A stretch of 64,000 nucleotides of DNA from Blastomonas natatoria (GTDB taxonomy: Bacteria; Pseudomonadota; Alphaproteobacteria; Sphingomonadales; Sphingomonadaceae): positions 310,001 to 374,000 of the forward strand of contig NZ_QJJM01000001.1 in the NCBI RefSeq assembly GCF_003201955.1. The letters are read 5' to 3'. The notes beneath the pieces are model-generated. The model was given only the letters and a program-made list of their open reading frames with translations, made no database searches and had not been told where the DNA came from. Position numbers and translations under genes: made by a program. This document shows, in pieces, positions 42,075-50,536 of this stretch (its first letter is position 1; each line of letters opens with the position of its first letter).

Positions 42075-42110
42075 CTTGCGCCCTCCCACCATCCTTGCCA
42101 CATACTCCCC

Positions 42111-42788
42111 ATGACCGACGCATCCGCCAATTCCGCCCAGCCGCCGCTTCGTGCCGCGATCATTCCGGTGACGCCGTTGCAGCAGAACTGCACCCTGATG
42201 TGGTGCACTCAGACGATGAAGGGCGCTCTAGTCGATCCGGGCGGGGATCTGCCCAAGCTCAAGGCCGCTGTGGCGCAGGCAGGCGTCACGCTGGAAAAGC
42301 TGCTGGTGACGCATGGCCATATCGACCATTGCGGCGAGACCGGTACGCTCGCCAAGGAGCTTGGCCTGCCGATCGAGGGGCCGCACGAGGAAGACCGGTT
42401 CTGGATCTCGCGGCTCGACGATGATGGCCGCAATTACGGGATTGCAGGTTCCGTGTTCGAACCCGATCGCTGGCTGAAGGACGGCGATACTGTCACCGTC
42501 GGCAATCTGGTGCTCGACGTGATCCATTGTCCCGGCCACACGCCGGGGCACATCGTGTTCCACCATGCGCCGTCGAAGCTAGCGATCGTCGGCGATGTGC
42601 TGTTCCAAGGCTCGATCGGCCGAACCGACTTTCCGCGCGGCAACCACAAGGATCTGATCGATTCGATTACGCAGAAGCTCTGGCCGCTGGGCAACGATAC
42701 CGTGTTCGTGCCAGGCCATGGCCCGACGAGCAATTTCGGCTTCGAACGCCAGCGCAACGGCTTTGTCGCGGACCACGTACTGGCTTGA
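42111..42788 (+). CDS. MBL-fold hydrolase, glyoxalase II-like (YcbL type)
   Basis: A 225-residue cytosolic metallohydrolase. The metal-binding motif is THGHIDHCGETG (HxHxDH), followed by HCPGHTPGHIVFHH, VGDVLFQGSIGRTDFP and the C-terminal PGHGPTS. It lacks the C-terminal helical domain of classical glyoxalase II, as YcbL-type proteins do. Probable thioester hydrolase. A strong Rho-independent terminator follows the gene. Confidence 0.9.
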   Translation: MTDASANSAQPPLRAAIIPVTPLQQNCTLMWCTQTMKGALVDPGGDLPKLKAAVAQAGVTLEKLLVTHGHIDHCGETGTLAKELGLPIEGPHEEDRFWISRLDDDGRNYGIAGSVFEPDRWLKDGDTVTVGNLVLDVIHCPGHTPGHIVFHHAPSKLAIVGDVLFQGSIGRTDFPRGNHKDLIDSITQKLWPLGNDTVFVPGHGPTSNFGFERQRNGFVADHVLA

Positions 42789-42789
42789 G

Positions 42790-42822
42790 GCTCCCTTCCC
42801 TGGTCAGGGAGGGGAGCTTTTT
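42790..42822 (+). terminator. Rho-independent terminator
   Basis: GCTCCC-T-TCCCTG (42790-42802) pairs with CAGGGA-G-GGGAGC (42805-42817) around a GT loop, followed by TTTTT. It lies 2 bp after the glyoxalase-like gene stop. Confidence 0.85.
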
Positions 42823-42840
42823 GAGCAGGAAGCGAGAAGG

Positions 42841-43239
42841 TTAGCTCACCGGCATCACGCTCGCAACATAGATCGCATAGCCCGACAAGCCCAGCAGCGT
42901 CAGCATCGAGGTCAGCGTGCCGATCATCCGGCCCAGCTTGAATGCGCCGCCATCCATGCCCAGGCCATGCGCCAGGCGGCCGATCATGTAGACGACGCCC
43001 ACCGCCCACAGCCAGGTCGCGGCATGGCCCGAACATTCCAGCGCGCCGATCAGGATCAGCACGAAGGGTGTGTATTCGACGAAATTGGCCTGCGCACGCA
43101 TGCGGCGGATGACGAACTCGTTGCCGCCATCGCCCACGGAAACCTTCTGGCTGGTGCGTACCTGGCCTATGCGGATGGCGAGCCACAGGTTGATCAATCC
43201 GGCGGCGGCGGCCATGGTCAGTGTCAGCGGCAAGTTCAT
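42841..43239 (-). CDS. MAPEG family membrane protein
   Basis: A 132-residue protein with four membrane helices and the MAPEG-type segment RRMRAQANFVEYTPFVLILI, where the RxxxNxxEYxP pattern is the glutathione-binding signature. Eukaryotic members are glutathione transferases/peroxidases; bacterial roles are mostly unknown. The start at 43239 has an AGAGGGGA site; an upstream in-frame ATG at 43314 is rejected. Divergent from rpmF. Confidence 0.88.
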   Translation of the reverse strand: MNLPLTLTMAAAAGLINLWLAIRIGQVRTSQKVSVGDGGNEFVIRRMRAQANFVEYTPFVLILIGALECSGHAATWLWAVGVVYMIGRLAHGLGMDGGAFKLGRMIGTLTSMLTLLGLSGYAIYVASVMPVS

Positions 43240-43308
43240 GTGAGTGTCCCCTCTGGTGCAGGCCACCTGTGCGGTGACCATTTCCGCAGCGGGGTAGCGT
43301 GACAAAGC

Positions 43309-43336
43309 TTGCAACGCACGAGATTTTCGCTATAGC
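43309..43336 (+). promoter_or_regulatory. Candidate promoter of the rpmF-plsX-fabH operon
   Basis: TTGCAA (43309-43314), 16 bp, TATAGC (43331-43336). It would give a leader of about 115 nt before rpmF. Confidence 0.4.
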
Positions 43337-43457
43337 CCCGCCTTCGCACGCGAATGGGCCTTGTCGCTCCTCCGGCAAGCCGCGCCAGTGGCTTCCTGAT
43401 CGGATGGCATGGCAATATCGCATTGATAGACAAGCAATTTAAGGTTAGCAGGCTGCC

Positions 43458-43634
43458 ATGGCTGTTCCTAAGAGAAAAACTTCGCCCTCCAAGCGCGGCA
43501 TGCGCCGGAGCCACGATTCGCTGACGATCGATGCGTTCAGCGAATGCTCCAACTGTGGTGAACTGAAGCGCCCGCACCATGTCTGCGGCGCATGCGGCCA
43601 TTATAACGGCCGTGAGGTGCTCGAAGTCGCCTGA
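43458..43634 (+). CDS. rpmF: 50S ribosomal protein L32
   Basis: A 58-residue ribosomal protein with the invariant start [20 protein letters not shown] and a zinc ribbon [19 protein letters not shown] (two CxxC pairs). It is immediately upstream of plsX, a nearly universal proteobacterial arrangement that ties ribosome production to lipid synthesis. It is too short for many gene finders. Confidence 0.97.
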   Translation: MAVPKRKTSPSKRGMRRSHDSLTIDAFSECSNCGELKRPHHVCGACGHYNGREVLEVA

Positions 43635-43677
43635 TCCTTATCAGACGGTCTTTGCACTTTTTCAGGGGGATTAACCG

Positions 43678-44769
43678 GTGCCGATGAAGCCGCGGATCGC
43701 GATCGATGCGATGGGCGGTGATGAAGGCGTGCGGGTGATGCTGGGCGGGGCGGCCGAGGCGCGCCACCGCCACGAGCGCTTCACTTTTCTGCTGGTCGGC
43801 GACGAGAAGCAGATCAAGGCGGGCCTGGACAATCACCCCAATCTGCGCGCTGCGTCCGAGATCCTGCACACCGAAGAGGTGGTGAAGGGTGAGGACAAGC
43901 CGAGCCAGGCGCTGCGCAAATCCAAGAACAGTTCCATGGGTCTCGCCATCCAGGCGGTGAAGTCTGGCGATTGCAGCGCGGCTGTAAGCGCCGGAAACAC
44001 CGGCGCGCTGATGGCGATGGCCAAGCTCGCGCTGCGCACCATGCCGGGCATTGACCGGCCCGCGCTCGCCGCCTTGCTGCCGACGCTCGAGGACACCGAC
44101 ATGGTGATGCTCGATCTGGGCGCGAACACGGAGTGCGATGCGCGCAACCTGGTCCAGTTCGCGATCATGGGCGCGGTCTATTCGCAGATCATCTTCGGCT
44201 TCGAACGCCCGCGCACCGGCCTGCTCAATATCGGCACCGAGGAGTCGAAAGGCACCGAGGCGCTTCGCGATGCCGCCGCCGCGCTGCGTGCCGCAACGCA
44301 CCTGCCGATGCATTTCCAGGGCTTTACCGAAGCGGACAAGATCTCGCGCGGCGATGTCGATGTGGTCGTGACCGACGGCTTTTCGGGCAATATCGCGCTG
44401 AAGGCGCTGGAAGGCACGGCCCGGTTCGTCACCGATCTGCTCAAGCGCAGCTTCCAGTCTTCGCTGCGTTCCAAGATCGGCTTCCTGATCTCGCGCCCCG
44501 CGACCGAATTGCTCAAGCATCATCTCGACCCGAACAATCACAATGGCGCGGTGTTCCTGGGCCTCAATGGCGTGGTGGTGAAAAGCCATGGTTCGGCCAG
44601 CATCAAGGGCGTGGCCAATGCGGTCGAGGTTGCCGCACGTCTGGTCGAGGACAATATCACGCAGCGCATCGGCGATGTGCTCAAGGATTTCGATACCAGC
44701 GCGATTGCCAGCAACGGCGTCGCTGCCAGCGGATCGGGCAGCCAAGGATCGGACGGTTTTCCCAAATGA
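43678..44769 (+). CDS. plsX: Phosphate acyltransferase
   Basis: A 363-residue enzyme that makes acyl-phosphate from acyl-ACP for phospholipid synthesis. Diagnostic segments are [12 protein letters not shown] near the start, [27 protein letters not shown] and [16 protein letters not shown]. The GTG at 43678 has a GGGGGA site at 7-nt spacing; the ATG two codons later is an alternative. Overlaps fabH by 4 bp. Confidence 0.97.
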   Translation: MPMKPRIAIDAMGGDEGVRVMLGGAAEARHRHERFTFLLVGDEKQIKAGLDNHPNLRAASEILHTEEVVKGEDKPSQALRKSKNSSMGLAIQAVKSGDCSAAVSAGNTGALMAMAKLALRTMPGIDRPALAALLPTLEDTDMVMLDLGANTECDARNLVQFAIMGAVYSQIIFGFERPRTGLLNIGTEESKGTEALRDAAAALRAATHLPMHFQGFTEADKISRGDVDVVVTDGFSGNIALKALEGTARFVTDLLKRSFQSSLRSKIGFLISRPATELLKHHLDPNNHNGAVFLGLNGVVVKSHGSASIKGVANAVEVAARLVEDNITQRIGDVLKDFDTSAIASNGVAASGSGSQGSDGFPK

Positions 44770-45758
44770 CTTTTCAGGCTCCTGCGACGCGCAGTGTCAT
44801 TCTGGGCACAGGATCGGCACTGCCCGCCAAGCGGGTTTCCAACGCCGAGCTGGCCGAAACCGTCGACACTTCGGACGAATGGATCACCGAACGGACCGGT
44901 ATCAAGTTCCGCCATATCGCCTCTCCCGACGAGACGACATCCTCGCTCGCGATCCATGCCTCGCGTGCTGCGCTAGCGGCGGCTGGGCTTGAGGGCGAGG
45001 ATATCGACCTGATCGTTCTGGCCACGGCCACGCCCGATCATACCTTCCCCGCGACCGCGACCAAGGTACAGGCGGCAATTGGCATGACCGGCGGCATTGC
45101 CTTTGACGTCGCAGCGGTGTGTTCGGGCTTTCTTTATGCGCTGAGCGTCGCCGACAGCATGCTGCGCACCGGAATGGCGAAGCGCGCGCTGGTGATCGGG
45201 GCGGAAACCTTCAGCCGCATTCTCGACTGGGAAGATCGCGGCACCTGCGTGCTGTTCGGCGATGGCGCGGGTGCGGTCGTGCTGGGGCTGGAGCAGGCGG
45301 CAGAAGGCGATATCGCTGCGCGCGGTATACTCACCACCGAACTGCACTCCGATGGCCGGCATCACGATCTGCTGTATGTCGATGGCGGGCCCTCGACCAC
45401 CGGAACGGTCGGCAAGGTACGGATGAAGGGACGCGAGGTGTTCCGTCATGCCGTGGTCAACCTGGCCGAAGTCATGGAGCAGGTGCTGCACCGGCTGGGC
45501 CTGACCAGTGCCGATATCGACTGGGTGGTGCCGCACCAGGCCAATGCCCGCATCCTCGACGCCACGGCGCGCAAGCTTGGTCTTCCGCCGGAAAAGGTGG
45601 TCATCACCGTCGATCAGCACGCCAACACCTCTGCCGCCTCGGTTCCGCTCGCGCTCGACACAGCGGTCCGGGACGGAAGGATTTGCCGGGGCGATCTGCT
45701 GGTGCTCGAAGCGATGGGTGGAGGGCTTACATGGGGCGCGGCTGTAATTCGCTATTAA
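44766..45758 (+). CDS. fabH: 3-oxoacyl-ACP synthase III
   Basis: A 330-residue thiolase-fold enzyme that condenses acetyl-CoA with malonyl-ACP to start fatty acid synthesis. The catalytic triad is C119 ([11 protein letters not shown]), H257 (VPHQANARI) and N287 (HANTSAAS). The overlap with plsX shows a conserved operon. The reading frame extends upstream through plsX but the ATG at 44766 is the true start. Confidence 0.97.
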   Translation: MTFQAPATRSVILGTGSALPAKRVSNAELAETVDTSDEWITERTGIKFRHIASPDETTSSLAIHASRAALAAAGLEGEDIDLIVLATATPDHTFPATATKVQAAIGMTGGIAFDVAAVCSGFLYALSVADSMLRTGMAKRALVIGAETFSRILDWEDRGTCVLFGDGAGAVVLGLEQAAEGDIAARGILTTELHSDGRHHDLLYVDGGPSTTGTVGKVRMKGREVFRHAVVNLAEVMEQVLHRLGLTSADIDWVVPHQANARILDATARKLGLPPEKVVITVDQHANTSAASVPLALDTAVRDGRICRGDLLVLEAMGGGLTWGAAVIRY

Positions 45759-45801
45759 CCTCACGCAATTTTGTCGTCCAAAACCCTCTATTCGCACTGT
45801 T

Positions 45802-45830
45802 TTTACATAGCACCAGTTTGCGTTTATAAC
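45802..45830 (+). promoter_or_regulatory. Promoter of ihfA
   Basis: TTTACA (45802-45807), 17 bp, TATAAC (45825-45830): a good sigma-70-type match. Transcription would begin near 45837, 40 nt before ihfA, whose ATG follows GGAGACGGGG. Confidence 0.55.
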
Positions 45831-45876
45831 GTGCATCAGCTAGTCTTTGCGCCTTAGCGGGTTAGGAGACGGGGCA

Positions 45877-46176
45877 ATGCGTTCGGTTGGGACTTTGACC
45901 AGGGCCGATCTGGCCGACACGATCAACCATCAGCTGGGACTATCGCGCGCCGATGCCGCACAGATGGTCGAATCGGTTCTCAATCACATGACCGATGCCT
46001 TGGAGCGCGGCGAGAATGTGAAGATTTCGGGCTTCGGAACCTTCCTGCTGCGCGACAAGGGCGAGCGTGTTGGCCGCAATCCCAAGACCGGGGTCGAGGT
46101 GCCGATCACGCCGCGCCGCGTGCTCACGTTCCGCGCAAGCCAGATCATGAAGGAAAGGATCATGGCGAGTGACTGA
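45877..46176 (+). CDS. ihfA: Integration host factor subunit alpha
   Basis: A 99-residue HU/IHF-family DNA-bending protein. It starts [20 protein letters not shown] and has the arm region [20 protein letters not shown] with the conserved proline and the [10 protein letters not shown] segment. The plsX-fabH-ihfA-merR order is conserved in alphaproteobacteria, which supports alpha rather than HU. An in-frame ATG at 45847 lies upstream but the site GGAG near 45866 fits 45877. It overlaps the MerR gene by 8 bp. Confidence 0.94.
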   Translation: MRSVGTLTRADLADTINHQLGLSRADAAQMVESVLNHMTDALERGENVKISGFGTFLLRDKGERVGRNPKTGVEVPITPRRVLTFRASQIMKERIMASD

Positions 46177-46552
46177 TCCGGTTTCGATCTCCAGCAGCAA
46201 GGCCGAAGGCGCGATGCGTACCATCGGCGAGGTTTCGGCCGAGCTGGGGGTAAAGCCGCATATCCTGCGCTATTGGGAAGCCCAGTTCGATATGGTCAAG
46301 CCGCTGAAGCGTGCCGGAGGGCGTCGCTATTACCGGGCTGAAGATGTCGAGACCCTGCGCACGATCGACCGGCTGCTCAACAAGGAGGGCTTTACCGTGC
46401 GCGGCGCGCGCCAGTATCTGGCGGGCAAGGTCGTTAAAGCGCCACCCGCGCCGGCACCAGTTGCCGCGCCCGCGCCGGATGTTCCCGCGATCGATCTCAA
46501 GGCATTGCGCGCGATCCGCGACCGGCTGGCCAAGGCGCTCGAAGCAGCCTGA
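46169..46552 (+). CDS. MerR-family transcriptional regulator
   Basis: A 127-residue regulator with a winged-helix MerR domain: [40 protein letters not shown] then [21 protein letters not shown] proline/alanine linker and short helix follow; no metal-binding cysteines are present. It starts with GTG at 46169 inside ihfA. The gene usually sits behind ihfA in alphaproteobacteria and its targets are not known. Confidence 0.9.
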   Translation: MTDPVSISSSKAEGAMRTIGEVSAELGVKPHILRYWEAQFDMVKPLKRAGGRRYYRAEDVETLRTIDRLLNKEGFTVRGARQYLAGKVVKAPPAPAPVAAPAPDVPAIDLKALRAIRDRLAKALEAA

Positions 46553-46561
46553 TCCGCCGCA

Positions 46562-47092
46562 TCACAACGGCTTGCGCATGATCCAGTCGGTAAACGGCAC
46601 ATTGCCGGTCATGAATTGCTGCTGCCCGACACGTTCGAAGCCGAATCGCTCGTAGAAGCGCTGCGCATCGGGATTGTTGGTATAGACGCAAAGATACAGG
46701 CAACTGGCCATGCGTGCGCGGGCTTCCTCGATCACCGCTTCCATCAGCCTGCGGCCGAGCCCCGCGCCCTGCCAGCCTGACAACGCATAGATGCGCTTGA
46801 GTTCCACGGAACCTGCCTGGGGCTCGATATCGAGTTCGGGTGGGCTCATCATCGCATAACCGACCGGCGCGCCCAGCGGCGTCTCGATCAGCCAGAAGGC
46901 ATATTCGGGCTTGTCGAGCCAGGCGGCATAGCGGGCCGCACCATGCTCGAAGCTGCAATGGTCGATCAGCGCCTGGCCGGGATGGTCATGCGCAAAGGCG
47001 GTGAGAAAGGTGGCCGAGCCGATCAGCGCCAGCTTGGCGGCATCGTCCGGCCCTGCGCGGCGCAGGATCGTATCGGGCAGCGCTTTCGCCAT
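46562..47092 (-). CDS. GNAT family N-acetyltransferase
   Basis: A 176-residue acetyltransferase. The acetyl-CoA pyrophosphate loop is LSGWQGAGLGRRLMEAVI and the C-terminal motif is VYTNNPDAQRFYERFGFERV. Earlier, VGYAMMSPPELD and ELKRIYAL form the typical beta4 strand. The substrate is unknown. It is convergent with the MerR gene (9 bp between stops) and adjacent to the SixA-like gene. Confidence 0.9.
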   Translation of the reverse strand: MAKALPDTILRRAGPDDAAKLALIGSATFLTAFAHDHPGQALIDHCSFEHGAARYAAWLDKPEYAFWLIETPLGAPVGYAMMSPPELDIEPQAGSVELKRIYALSGWQGAGLGRRLMEAVIEEARARMASCLYLCVYTNNPDAQRFYERFGFERVGQQQFMTGNVPFTDWIMRKPL

Positions 47093-47096
47093 GGTG

Positions 47097-47642
47097 TCAG
47101 TCGTCGTCCTGCGGCCCCAGTTCGGGGTCCAGATCGCGCGGACGCGTCACCTCGATCAGCTTTGCGGTGCGGTTGTCGAGCTTGGCCCAGCTGTCGATGC
47201 TCAAGTCCATGATCGCCAGCGCGGCGGTCGGGAATTTCTCCTCGACCACATCGCGCAGGGGGCTGCTGCCATCATCGGGGACCAGATCGAACACAAGGTC
47301 CTCGAGCCCAGGATTGTGCCCGACCATCAGCACATGGTTCGCGCTGTCATTCACCCCGCGCAGCACATCAATGAGCGTCACCGACGAGGCAAGATAGATT
47401 CGCCGGTCCCAGTCGGGATGCAGCGTCTGACCATAGGCGGTTTCAAAATGGTCGATCGTCTCGGTGACGCGTACGGCAGGAGAGGCGACGACCGCGTCGA
47501 ACACCATCTTCTTCTCGGCGGCATAATAACCCATGGCCTTGGCGCCCTTGAGGCCCCGCGCGTTGAGCGGGCGGTCGAAATCGCGCAAGGAGCGGTCCAG
47601 CCAGTCCGATTTGGCGTGCCGCAGCAAGGTCAGCCTCTTCAT
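47097..47642 (-). CDS. SixA-like histidine phosphatase
   Basis: A 181-residue member of the histidine phosphatase superfamily. The catalytic histidine is in LTLLRHAKSDW at the N-terminus (RHG/RHA motif), with a second in LMVGHNPGLEDLV. Conserved arginine in SPAVRVTET is also present. SixA dephosphorylates phosphohistidine on HPt or PTS proteins in E. coli; the target here is unknown. Overlaps the DinG-like gene by 4 bp. Confidence 0.9.
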   Translation of the reverse strand: MKRLTLLRHAKSDWLDRSLRDFDRPLNARGLKGAKAMGYYAAEKKMVFDAVVASPAVRVTETIDHFETAYGQTLHPDWDRRIYLASSVTLIDVLRGVNDSANHVLMVGHNPGLEDLVFDLVPDDGSSPLRDVVEEKFPTAALAIMDLSIDSWAKLDNRTAKLIEVTRPRDLDPELGPQDDD

Positions 47643-50494
47643 CGCATCTCTCCCCCCGGTCCCGTCACGGGATCGATTCGCGCGCCCTGTAACGGTTGCG
47701 CAGAAACGCCAGATTGCACCGCTTGTAAAGCTTCTGAAAGCGTCACTCGTCGCACCGGCGTGCCGGGTGGAAAGGCGCTGAGCAGGCGCGAGGGAAAGGC
47801 GGAGGAGAGCATCACGAAACGCCCGCGATCGTCGGCTCTGCGGATCAGTCGTCCGAACGCCTGGGCAAGACGTGCGCGGATGATCATGTCGTCATATTGC
47901 GTGCCGCCGCCCGCGAGCTTGCGCGCGCGGTGCAATATGTCGGGCTTGGGCCAGGGCACGCCTTCCATGATGACGAGCCGCAGCGAATCGCCGGGCACGT
48001 CCACCCCGTCGCGCAAGCTGTCGGTGCCGAGCAGCGAGGCGCGCGGATCGTCGCGGAAGATGTCGACCAAAGTCCCGGTCTCCATCGGGTCGACATGCTG
48101 CGCGTAGAGCGGCAGGCCCGATTGGGCGAGCCTGTCGGCGATGCGGCCATGCACCGCACGCAGCCGCTTGATCGCGGTGAACAGTCCAAGCGCGCCACCA
48201 CCTGCGGCCTCGATCAGCCGACCATAGGCGCCGGCCAGCCCGGCGATATCGCCGCGCTTCACATCGGTGACGATCAGCACCTCGGCCTGGTTGGCATAAT
48301 CGAACGGGCTGCGCGCCTCGAACAGCTCGGGCGGCTTTTCAAGATGCACCGCGCCGGTGCGCATCATCGCCGGGGTCCAGTCCTCGCCGGCCTTGAGCGT
48401 CGCCGAAGTGACCAGCACGCCATGCGCCGGCTTGATCACGGCTTCGGCGAGCGGTTTGCCGGGATCGAGCCAACGCCGGTGCAGCCCCATATCGTATTCG
48501 CGCCCCTCTACCCGGTCGAGCGCCAGCCAGTCGACGAAATCGGGGTCCGCAGGTCCGCCGATCCGCCCGAGCAGCGACGCCCAGGCGGCCAGCAGATCGA
48601 TCCGCCAGCCGAGCGAGGCGATCGCGCCTTCGATCCGCGCCCGCGCCGGGCCGTCAAGCCAGTCGGGTGGGTCCTCGATCAGGATTTCGAGCCTGCGGCC
48701 CAGCGCCACCAGCGGCTGGTGCAAGGCATGGATCGCGCGCGCGGCCTCCATCGCGGCGGCGATCAGCGGGCCGTCGAGCTCGGCAAGTTCGGTCTCGAGG
48801 CCATAGCCTGCATCCTCCGCGCCGCTCTCGTCGCGGGCATAGACGGTGCCCCGGATCGCGGCGAGCAGCTGTTCGATCTCGCCCGAGGGAGTCCCCTCGC
48901 GGATGCGCGCCAGCCAGCCTTCGCCGGGCAGCGCTTCCGCTGCGATCCGCGCCGCCTCGATCGCGCGCCCGCCGAGCTCGTCATAGGAGGCGACATCGGA
49001 GAGGCGCGCGGCAAGCCCGCGCCTGCGTCCGCGCGACTTGCCTTCCGGCCCCATCACCCAGCGGCGCATCTCGACCGTTTCCTGCCCGGTGAGCGCGACC
49101 GCGAACATCGAGTCGGCGGCATCGTGCAGATGATGGCCCTCGTCGAAGATGATCCGCGTCGGGCGGCCCTGCTGTTCGCGCGCGCGGGCGGCGTTGACCA
49201 TCACCAGCGCGTGGTTGGCGATGACCAGATCGGCATTCTGGCTCGACCGTGCGGCATGCTCGATGAAGCATTTGCGGTAATGCGGGCAGCCGGCATAGAC
49301 GCACTCGCCGCGCCGGTCGGTGAGCGCGGTGACGCCCGCGCGGCGGAACAATGTGGTCAGCCAGCCAGGCAGGTCGCCGCCGATCATGTCGCCATCGCGG
49401 CTATAGGCCGCCCAGCGCGCGACCAGTTGTGCAAGCACGGCGGCGCGGTTCTGGAACCCGCCCTGCAGCGCGTCCTCAAGGTTGAGCAGGCAGAGATAAT
49501 TCTCGCGCCCCTTGCGGATGACCACACGCTTGCGGAACTCGGCTTCGCCGGCATAGATGCGCTCGGTCTCGCGCGACAATTGGCGCTGCAGCGCCTTGGT
49601 ATAGGTGGAAATCCACACCGTGCCGCCTGCCGCATGCGACCAGAGCGAGGCAGGCGCGAGATAGCCCAGGGTCTTGCCGATGCCGGTGCCCGCTTCGGCC
49701 AGCAGCATGTGCGGTTCGGCGCGCTTTTCGCGCGGGGCGAAGATGTGGCTGGCGGTGCGCGCGAACTGGCGCTGGCCCTCGCGCCGTTCGGCCCCTTCGC
49801 CAGTCAGCGCTTCAAGCTGCGCCTCGGCGTCGTTCTCCGCCAGCGTGACCTGGCGCGGTTGCGGGCGAGGGGGCTGTTCCTCCCATTCGGGCAGGCGCGA
49901 GAACAGCCAGCGCTCGGCTTTTTCCGGTTGCTTGAGGTGTCTGGATGCTACTCCCGCCCAGGGCCAGCGCAGCCGGCTCAGCGCCTGCAATCCGGTCCAC
50001 GCGCCCTCGCGCTGCGGCCAGTCGGAGCGTTCGAGCGTGGCGATCAGCGCCTCGGCGGCGGCGTGCAGCAGGGCGGGAATGGCGGATTCGGGGAGTTGCC
50101 CTTCTGCCCTTTCCCCTTCGGGGGAGAGGGAAGAGCCGCGAAGCGGCGAAGGGAGAGGGGACTGCAAATCCAGTGTTGGCGACGGCCCCCCTCCCCAACC
50201 CTCCCTCCTAAAGGGGAGAGGGAGCTGTAATGCCTTGGCCAGCCCCATCGGCGTCGGCACCATGAACTGCGCGGGGTGCACGAAGGCGAACAGCTCGAGC
50301 AGATCCAACCCGGAAAGCTCAGGGTATCCGAGCCGCTGCGCCACCAGAGGCGCGTTGAGCATGATCAGCGGCGTCTCGGCCGCGCGGGCGATCGCCTCGC
50401 CCTTGGAGATGCGCACCGCAGGCTCGCCCGGATGAGCGAACCAGATCGCGCTATGGCTTGCATGCAGGGCTGGAAAGTTTAGGGAAGCGATCAT
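47639..50494 (-). CDS. DinG/XPD-type ATP-dependent DNA helicase
   Basis: A 951-residue SF2 helicase. Walker A is LLAEAGTGIGKTLGYLAPAS near residue 265, Walker B is the DEGHHLHDAADS box. Four cysteines for an iron-sulfur cluster occur between them: one in NYLC and three in GECVYAGCPHYRKC. Motif VI is QAFGRLIRRADDRG. Unlike some DinG proteins there is no N-terminal exonuclease. Residues about 92-134 are encoded by an inserted palindromic repeat (50093-50221) that keeps the frame. It overlaps the SixA-like gene and is divergent from lysS. Confidence 0.92.
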   Translation of the reverse strand: MIASLNFPALHASHSAIWFAHPGEPAVRISKGEAIARAAETPLIMLNAPLVAQRLGYPELSGLDLLELFAFVHPAQFMVPTPMGLAKALQLPLPFRREGWGGGPSPTLDLQSPLPSPLRGSSLSPEGERAEGQLPESAIPALLHAAAEALIATLERSDWPQREGAWTGLQALSRLRWPWAGVASRHLKQPEKAERWLFSRLPEWEEQPPRPQPRQVTLAENDAEAQLEALTGEGAERREGQRQFARTASHIFAPREKRAEPHMLLAEAGTGIGKTLGYLAPASLWSHAAGGTVWISTYTKALQRQLSRETERIYAGEAEFRKRVVIRKGRENYLCLLNLEDALQGGFQNRAAVLAQLVARWAAYSRDGDMIGGDLPGWLTTLFRRAGVTALTDRRGECVYAGCPHYRKCFIEHAARSSQNADLVIANHALVMVNAARAREQQGRPTRIIFDEGHHLHDAADSMFAVALTGQETVEMRRWVMGPEGKSRGRRRGLAARLSDVASYDELGGRAIEAARIAAEALPGEGWLARIREGTPSGEIEQLLAAIRGTVYARDESGAEDAGYGLETELAELDGPLIAAAMEAARAIHALHQPLVALGRRLEILIEDPPDWLDGPARARIEGAIASLGWRIDLLAAWASLLGRIGGPADPDFVDWLALDRVEGREYDMGLHRRWLDPGKPLAEAVIKPAHGVLVTSATLKAGEDWTPAMMRTGAVHLEKPPELFEARSPFDYANQAEVLIVTDVKRGDIAGLAGAYGRLIEAAGGGALGLFTAIKRLRAVHGRIADRLAQSGLPLYAQHVDPMETGTLVDIFRDDPRASLLGTDSLRDGVDVPGDSLRLVIMEGVPWPKPDILHRARKLAGGGTQYDDMIIRARLAQAFGRLIRRADDRGRFVMLSSAFPSRLLSAFPPGTPVRRVTLSEALQAVQSGVSAQPLQGARIDPVTGPGGEMR
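50093..50221. repeat. Dispersed palindromic repeat inserted in frame in the helicase gene
   Basis: The segment contains typical intergenic-repeat pieces: CCCCTTCGGGGG-type stem, GCCGC-GAA-GCGGC (50135-50147) hairpin and a CCCTCTCCCCT/AGGGAGAGGGG pair. It reads through as about 43 proline/serine/glycine-rich residues (PSPTLDLQSPLPSPLRG) unlike the rest of the helicase, with no stop in frame. Confidence 0.7.
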
Positions 50495-50536
50495 TATCCG
50501 CCCTTATGGCGACATCGGAACGAAAAGGAAACAAGC

